DNA of 64,000 bases from S5-A14a sp022766365 (GTDB lineage Bacteria; Bacillota; Clostridia; Peptostreptococcales; Anaerovoracaceae), in the NCBI GenBank assembly GCA_050313295.1, contig JBNPLD010000001.1; one strand, given 5' to 3'. Positions 59,797 through 64,000 of the stretch are shown here, piece after piece. A program made the position numbers and the translations under genes. Numbering within the stretch: the stretch's first letter is position 1; each line of letters starts with the position of its first letter. The notes under the pieces are model-generated. The model saw only the letters and a list, made by a program, of their open reading frames with translations. It did not search any database and was not told the origin of the DNA.

Positions 59797-60274
59797 TTAT
59801 AAATCCTCCTCCACTAAAATCACTTTATTGACATATTCGGATAATAAAATAGAGTGTGGGATTATACTGCTCATTAATCTCCTATTCGGCCTTCATCAGT
59901 ACCATCCTAGATTCAGCTTATGAAAATGGCTTCATCCGTTCTTAGAAAGTGAAAACATTTAGGATGTTAACTACTAATGTCCATCATGAGTATTATATCA
60001 TGATAAATATTAGTGAGCAAAGAAAATATAGATTTTTAGGTACACCTTGAATATAATCTGCTCACTGAATAGCGTATTCTTGAATCATACCTCGAGTTAG
60101 ATTTTTCACATTGATCATTGTTTTTGATTTGTAAACTTCCTGATTACGTTTACCATAATAAAATGTCTCCTATGATTTAATATTTTATCATAGAAGACCT
60201 TTAGTTTCTTTAATTTACAGACTTTTTTCACACTCTCGAATTCATGATTGATACATAAAATAATTTATAATCGA
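59797..60274. other. 478-bp AT-rich gap between the beta-helix and DMT genes
   Basis: No convincing reading frame. It holds the dyad at 60167-60196, half of the palindrome at 60263-60282, and must include the minus-strand promoter of the DMT gene. I see no structured RNA beyond these short repeats. Confidence 0.55.
60167..60196. repeat. Inverted repeat, possible terminator
   Basis: CTATGAT and ATCATAG arms with a 10-base AT loop, extendable to 10 of 11 pairs. On the minus strand it is followed by ACATTTTATT. It lies about 80 bp past the beta-helix gene and could end its transcript. Confidence 0.35.
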
Positions 60275-60282
60275 TTATAAAT
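60263..60282. repeat. Perfect 20-bp palindrome over a stop codon
   Basis: ATTTATAATC joined to its reverse complement. It contains the TAA stop of the beta-helix gene at 60275-60277. It could form a hairpin at the mRNA end, but it is purely AT-rich apart from the central CG step. Confidence 0.5.
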
Positions 60283-61522
60283 TTCTTTCTTTTGAACCTT
60301 TTCCATTAGCAATAATATTTCCAGTTATTTTTAATTCTTTAACTTCACCACCATCAATATTCAAACTTACAACTTCGTCTCCATTTGTTTCAATGTTTTC
60401 TCCGACAACTAATTTTTCTATTACTGCACCTTGAAGCACACTTATACCGTCCGCCTTTAAAGTTTTTATTACACCCTTTACAAGTGTTTCACCTTCTCCA
60501 CCAAAGGTTTCAATTGATTTAGTGATGGTGATTTTTCCTACTGGTTTCGAGAATTGCATGCCAATAGATCCATCTCCGACAGTTTTTATTGAATAAAATG
60601 TTGCGTCATTTATAGTACCGTCATATTGATTAAATCCTCTGGCACCTACGCCATATGTTTCAATTGGACTTTTTGCAACAAATTTCTCAACCCTTCCAAA
60701 ATTAACAAAACCAATGCCACTCGATCCATAACTAATTACTTTTTCATTTGTAGTCCAATCGTCTACTCTGCCCCACACATCAAGGACCATATCGTTGTTT
60801 CCGTATGTCTTAACTACGCCATTTGAAATAATTTTTTTTGCATGAGCACCGTAGACAATGAATATGGCACCTGTAATTAAATTAGGTTGACCTGTTGGAA
60901 TCAATCCATTTGAGTAAATATCCTTTGTTTCAAGTTCCTTTATTGTAACTTTGCCGCCATCATCATTGAAGCCTGATATAAATACTCCACTTCCAAAAAC
61001 CGGTGCAAGTTCTCTTCCTATTTTCAGGCCCTTAATGTTTGCCGTTATTTCACTATCTTCATATGGAGTATAGTTGTAAACTGTAAGTGCCCCTTGGGAG
61101 ACAATTACACCATATTTCATAGGTCTTTCTGTCAATTCTCTTGCATCGGCAGCAATAATATCAAGATTTTCAATGTTTAAATTTAAAAATTTATTGTTTC
61201 CTCTTGTGAGAATTTGAACCACTCCGGTAACTGTTAGATCCACTAAATTTATATCTTCTAAATCCTTAAAATTTGAATTTACGAAAATTGCCCTTTCATT
61301 ATGTGAGGTCTGAATTGCAAGATTTTTAACCTCATTATTGCCTTCAAGCCCGATCCCCCCACCATTCATAAAGCTTATAAGCACATTGTCATTTTTCCCG
61401 ACAAGTTTTTTGCCTTTTTTCAGTGTGATTGAGTTTGGAATTGTAAATGAATTACATATCTCAATTAATTCATCGTTTGAATTTAACGCATTCTGTAGTT
61501 CTGTATAGTTTTTTACTTTCAT
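60275..61522 (-). CDS. Beta-helix-like protein without signal peptide
   Basis: 415 residues. The N-terminus MKVKNYTELQNALNSN is followed by LKKGKKLVGKNDNVLISF, like the start of right-handed beta-helix proteins that order lists of values. The rest consists of irregular beta turns (VKNLAIQTS, LNLNIENLDIIAA, VKTYGNNDMVLDVWG, IETFGGEGETL, IETNGDEVVSLNIDGG). No signal peptide, membrane segment or sorting signal is seen, so it appears cytoplasmic. I do not recognise a function; similar unnamed proteins occur in other Bacillota. It lies 11 bp downstream of the GNAT gene. Confidence 0.7.
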   Translation of the reverse strand: MKVKNYTELQNALNSNDELIEICNSFTIPNSITLKKGKKLVGKNDNVLISFMNGGGIGLEGNNEVKNLAIQTSHNERAIFVNSNFKDLEDINLVDLTVTGVVQILTRGNNKFLNLNIENLDIIAADARELTERPMKYGVIVSQGALTVYNYTPYEDSEITANIKGLKIGRELAPVFGSGVFISGFNDDGGKVTIKELETKDIYSNGLIPTGQPNLITGAIFIVYGAHAKKIISNGVVKTYGNNDMVLDVWGRVDDWTTNEKVISYGSSGIGFVNFGRVEKFVAKSPIETYGVGARGFNQYDGTINDATFYSIKTVGDGSIGMQFSKPVGKITITKSIETFGGEGETLVKGVIKTLKADGISVLQGAVIEKLVVGENIETNGDEVVSLNIDGGEVKELKITGNIIANGKGSKERNL

Positions 61523-61533
61523 TATTTGACCCC

Positions 61534-61812
61534 CTATTTAAAAAGCATGTTGTTATATTCAGGATTTTTTTCAAACTCTCTTTTTGCGTATGGACATAAA
61601 GGAATAATTTTAACATTCTCATTTCTCGCATTTTCGACTATCTTTTCTATAAGTTTGGAAGCATATCCATGACCTCTTAGGGCTCCGTCCACAGATGTGT
61701 GCTCTATAATCCAAATAGTATCGGAGGGTGAAAATGTGGATTCTCCAACAAGTTTATCATGCTCATCATAAAGTGCTGATCTATTCATATTCTTTTCAAA
61801 TTCTACTCTCAT
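61534..61812 (-). CDS. Small GNAT-type N-acetyltransferase (YjdJ/NATD1-like)
   Basis: 92 residues. Seen: IIEHTSVDGALRGHGYASKLIEKIVENAR (acetyl-CoA loop RGHGYASKL) and IIPLCPYAKREFEKNPEY, the conserved end of the short YjdJ/GTL3B-type acetyltransferases. Substrate unknown. Followed at 11 bp by the beta-helix gene. Confidence 0.88.
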   Translation of the reverse strand: MRVEFEKNMNRSALYDEHDKLVGESTFSPSDTIWIIEHTSVDGALRGHGYASKLIEKIVENARNENVKIIPLCPYAKREFEKNPEYNNMLFK

Positions 61813-61905
61813 TGTTTTTCCTTCATATTTATAAATAAAAATCTCTGTGGTTTTTAAAATTCAGAATCTTTTAATCGCTTAAAAGCGAGCTTAAAATAGG
61901 CTTAT

Positions 61906-62754
61906 TTATTCGGCGTTAAATTCAATACTTTCTTTTATAAATGTTCCATTGTTAAGTTCTTCAAAAGCTTGTCTAATTTCTCTTGAAGTATTCATTACGA
62001 TGGGTCCCGCCCACGCAACTTCTTCTCCAAGCTTGTCAGAACTCATAAATAGTATTTGCGCCTTATTTTCTCCTGTCTTGATTGCTAACATGTCACCTTC
62101 TGACAATTTTGCAGCTGTTTTTTCTTCGATATGTTCATCTCCCACATAAACATCACCTATAAGTGTAAAAATCATGATAGATTTATCGTGATTAGTCTCA
62201 ATTTTAAATTCCTTATATGGCTCTAAATGAATGTCGTAATAATCTAATGGTAAATGTTCTCCCTTAAATCCATGATGGTCTTTATAACTTCCGGCAATTA
62301 GACGAATCATACCACCATCAATGTCTATTTCTTCAATCTCATCTTTGCGAATCTTCCTGTAAGTTGGTTTACTCATTTTTTCCTTTTGCGGAAGGTTAAG
62401 CCAAAGTTGAACGCCCAGAAGTCTATCAGCTGCCGGAACCATCTCTTCATGTTCAATTCCGGATCCTGAATTCATCCATTGAACCTCTCCATCACCAATT
62501 GCGTCCTCATTTCCAAGGGTGTCTTTATGAATCATCTTTCCCTGAGAAAGATAGCTGACTGTTTCAATTCCTCTATGTGGATGCATTGGGAAACCGGCAG
62601 TATATTCATCCGGATTTGTACTGTCAAATGAGTCGAGCATCAGAATCGGATCGAAATCTTCCACAGTTTCGTGACCCAAAACTCGTACCAAATTTACTCC
62701 TGCACCGTCTTTCGTTCTAAAACCTTGTATTTTTTTAATTACTTTCCTCTTCAT
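61906..62754 (-). CDS. Pirin family protein
   Basis: 282 residues of the bicupin pirin family. Seen: DPILMLDSFDS, FPMHPHRGIETVSYLSQGKMIHKDTLGN with the metal-binding histidines, QWMNSGSGIEHEE with the further His/Glu ligands, and VAWAGPIVMNT near the C-terminus. Bacterial pirins have quercetinase or regulatory roles and often sit in oxidative-stress loci. Overlaps the marR gene by 20 bp, so the two are co-expressed. Confidence 0.93.
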   Translation of the reverse strand: MKRKVIKKIQGFRTKDGAGVNLVRVLGHETVEDFDPILMLDSFDSTNPDEYTAGFPMHPHRGIETVSYLSQGKMIHKDTLGNEDAIGDGEVQWMNSGSGIEHEEMVPAADRLLGVQLWLNLPQKEKMSKPTYRKIRKDEIEEIDIDGGMIRLIAGSYKDHHGFKGEHLPLDYYDIHLEPYKEFKIETNHDKSIMIFTLIGDVYVGDEHIEEKTAAKLSEGDMLAIKTGENKAQILFMSSDKLGEEVAWAGPIVMNTSREIRQAFEELNNGTFIKESIEFNAE

Positions 62755-63181
62755 AAATACCTCCGATTTTCTTTAAAGTTATAAGCAAATTTTTCTTTTC
62801 TTCTTCTGTCAACATCGAAAACGATTCTTCTAACATTTCTGTGTTTTTTATGACAACCCTTTCAATAACGTCTCTTCCCTTGTCTTTCAAGTGCAAAATA
62901 CAAATTCTTTTGTCATTTTCACAAGGAAGTCTTTCGATATAATCAAGTTTTACCAAGTTATTTACAATAACAGAAATAGTCCCCACACTGCTTAAAATCT
63001 TTTCCATTACATTTCCAATGCTCATATCACCCTTACTGTAAAGAACCTCCAGAACTTCAAACTGCCCAAAGGTTAAACCTTCCTTTTGAGCAAGTTTCAT
63101 TGTTCTTTTATCAATTTTATCAATATTCCTATGAAGTGCTATTATTAATTTCAATGAAATATCCATGTACCACCTCATCAA
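62735..63181 (-). CDS. MarR family transcriptional regulator
   Basis: 148 residues. Winged helix seen in LTFGQFEVLEVLYSKGDMSIGNVMEKI and SSVGTISVIVNNLVKLDYIERLPCENDKRICILHLKDKG. Two ATGs are possible: the first, or MDISLKL at the sixth codon, with GAGGTGG just before it. One Cys (PCENDKR) lies in the wing and another Cys is absent, so a two-Cys redox switch is unlikely. It probably controls the pirin gene with which it overlaps and the neighbouring FMN reductase. Confidence 0.92.
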   Translation of the reverse strand: MMRWYMDISLKLIIALHRNIDKIDKRTMKLAQKEGLTFGQFEVLEVLYSKGDMSIGNVMEKILSSVGTISVIVNNLVKLDYIERLPCENDKRICILHLKDKGRDVIERVVIKNTEMLEESFSMLTEEEKKNLLITLKKIGGIYEEESN

Positions 63182-63303
63182 ATTCCTTATCCTCCCGAGG
63201 ATTCATCGAAGTTCTATAAGTCGATTCAATCTCCGGAAAAATACTTTTATTTTTTAGTTATTTCAACTGAAACGAATAGATCTCAATTTTATCTCATTCA
63301 CCT

Positions 63304-63323
63304 TGCAAATTAATTAAATTGCA
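63304..63323. promoter_or_regulatory. 20-bp imperfect palindrome upstream of marR
   Basis: TGCAAATTAATTAAATTGCA, 18 of 20 positions symmetrical. It lies in the gap between the FMN reductase stop and the marR start, a typical place and size for a MarR-family operator. The AT-rich centre lowers confidence. Confidence 0.4.
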
Positions 63324-63325
63324 TT

Positions 63326-63868
63326 CTATATTATTAATTTTGCATGTTCTACAAAACTCAGTACACATTTCTTTAAGAAATTCCTGGTATCTTCGACCAT
63401 TATTTTGTCATCATCAAAGAGATCTTGGACCCGCGATAGATAAACCTCCGGTTGCTGCATAGGAATCAAGTCTACATAAACAAAAGCTTGACGAAGCGCA
63501 AGATTTGCAGCCATCGCTCCATATCCACCAATTGACGCACTAAACACTGTGGCCGGCTTTTTCTTAAATCCACTACCTTCCGGATCTCTTGATACTACAT
63601 CAATTATATTTTTTATTGCCGGTGTGTAACTTCTATTATATTCCGGAGTAAAGAAAATAAAGCCATCGTATTTTTTTACCTCTTCTCTTATATATCTAAA
63701 ATTCTCATTTGGCACTTCTGCATCTAAATCTTGGTTATACAGTGGAACATTTGAAATATCAATAATATTTGCTTCCACATCATCTGGAAATAGTTCCTTT
63801 ACTGTTAAGGCTACCTGCTTGTTCCATGATTCTTTTCTTAAAGAACCTACAATTAATCCAATCTTCAT
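63326..63868 (-). CDS. NADPH-dependent FMN reductase / quinone reductase-like flavoprotein
   Basis: 180-residue flavodoxin-like protein. The FMN-binding loop GSLRKESWNKQVA is at residues 8-20, and FFTPEYNRSYTPAIKNIID carries the conserved PEYN motif. Relatives (YieF/ChrR, azoreductases) reduce quinones, chromate or azo compounds. It has its own ribosome binding site AAGGAGGG and a palindromic operator candidate just upstream. Probably part of one redox-stress group with marR and pirin. Confidence 0.93.
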   Translation of the reverse strand: MKIGLIVGSLRKESWNKQVALTVKELFPDDVEANIIDISNVPLYNQDLDAEVPNENFRYIREEVKKYDGFIFFTPEYNRSYTPAIKNIIDVVSRDPEGSGFKKKPATVFSASIGGYGAMAANLALRQAFVYVDLIPMQQPEVYLSRVQDLFDDDKIMVEDTRNFLKKCVLSFVEHAKLII

Positions 63869-63884
63869 AAAACCCTCCTTAAAT

Positions 63885-63900
63885 ATATCTAGTTAGATAT
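63885..63900. promoter_or_regulatory. Palindromic operator candidate before the FMN reductase
   Basis: ATATCTA-GT-TAGATAT, perfect 7-bp arms, about 16 bp upstream of the start codon. Its place between promoter and ribosome binding site suits repression by a MarR-family protein, possibly the one encoded next door. The form is similar to MarR-type quinone-responsive operators; the assignment is inference. Confidence 0.5.
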
Positions 63901-64000
63901 TATTTTTTTGAAAAAAATATAGCATGGATTTAAATTTTATTTAACAAATTCATGCTGAAAATTGATAAAAATATCCTAAAGACTTGTTAAAAATTTTTTT
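63901..64000. other. Right-edge AT-rich region
   Basis: Contains the probable minus-strand promoter of the FMN reductase (a TGCTATATT box near 63920 with AT-rich sequence upstream). No coding sequence is visible before the window ends. Confidence 0.4.

Noticed and set aside
61870..61890. TCGCTT/AAGCGA dyad after pirin
   Set aside because: The stem leaves almost no loop and no T tract follows, so it is too weak to call a terminator.

Overview
The window looks like a chromosomal segment of an AT-rich, Gram-positive-type anaerobe of the Bacillota, most likely class Clostridia. The grounds are a T-box leader in front of ileS, an anaerobic (early cobalt insertion) cobalamin pathway using CbiX and CbiD, MurT/GatD-like genes, an LPXTG-type surface protein, a YtrA-type GntR/ABC operon and PlsX/PlsY lipid genes. 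Placement below class is inference. Almost everything lies on the minus strand; only one four-gene operon (46.8-50.7 kb) is on the plus strand.

Layout. (1) 1-3.8 kb: T-box-controlled ileS followed by the start of rlmN, which runs off the left edge. (2) 3.9-9.4 kb: envelope genes: cardiolipin synthase, an ATP-grasp enzyme, a MurT/GatD-like pair and an M50 membrane protease. (3) 9.4-28.8 kb: about 19 kb of packed genes covering glutamyl-tRNA to uroporphyrinogen III, precorrin-2 and on to adenosylated cobyric acid and cobinamide (hemA, hemL, hemB, hemC, cobA-hemD fusion, sirC, cbiX, cbiL, cbiH, cbiF, cbiG, cbiD, cbiJ, cbiET fusion, cbiC, cbiA, cobO, cbiP, a CobD-like decarboxylase, cbiB). Nucleotide-loop genes (cobU, cobS, cobT) and heme-specific genes are not in the window. 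(4) 28.8-46.7 kb: housekeeping genes in one direction: valS, folC, GNAT, a two-part ThrE exporter, glyA, plsX, rnc, smc, ftsY, der, plsY, gpsA, miaB. The gaps are so small that miaB and cbiD are only 3 bp apart. (5) 46.8-50.7 kb: a plus-strand SGNH / DUF4358 / MBOAT / DHHW operon, probably for O-acetylation of an extracellular polymer. (6) 50.7-64 kb: a looser accessory region: ybaK, a large sortase-anchored beta-helix protein with four near-identical 255-bp repeats, a small TIGR04076-like protein, an orphan structured-RNA candidate resembling the HEARO/omega RNA of IscB elements, a GntR-ABC operon, a DMT transporter, a beta-helix protein without signal peptide, and a MarR/pirin/FMN-reductase redox group.

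Main oddities: an IleRS whose HIGH motif reads GIHH (the GXHH signature of mupirocin-resistant IleRS2); two glutamine-amidotransferase domains without the catalytic Cys (the GatD-like protein, which also lacks the His, and CbiA with Ser in place of Cys); a HemA lacking most of the C-terminal dimerisation domain; a cysteine-rich insertion in ValRS; and the orphan structured RNA next to a degraded reading frame. All similarity statements come from reading motifs; no database search was possible.
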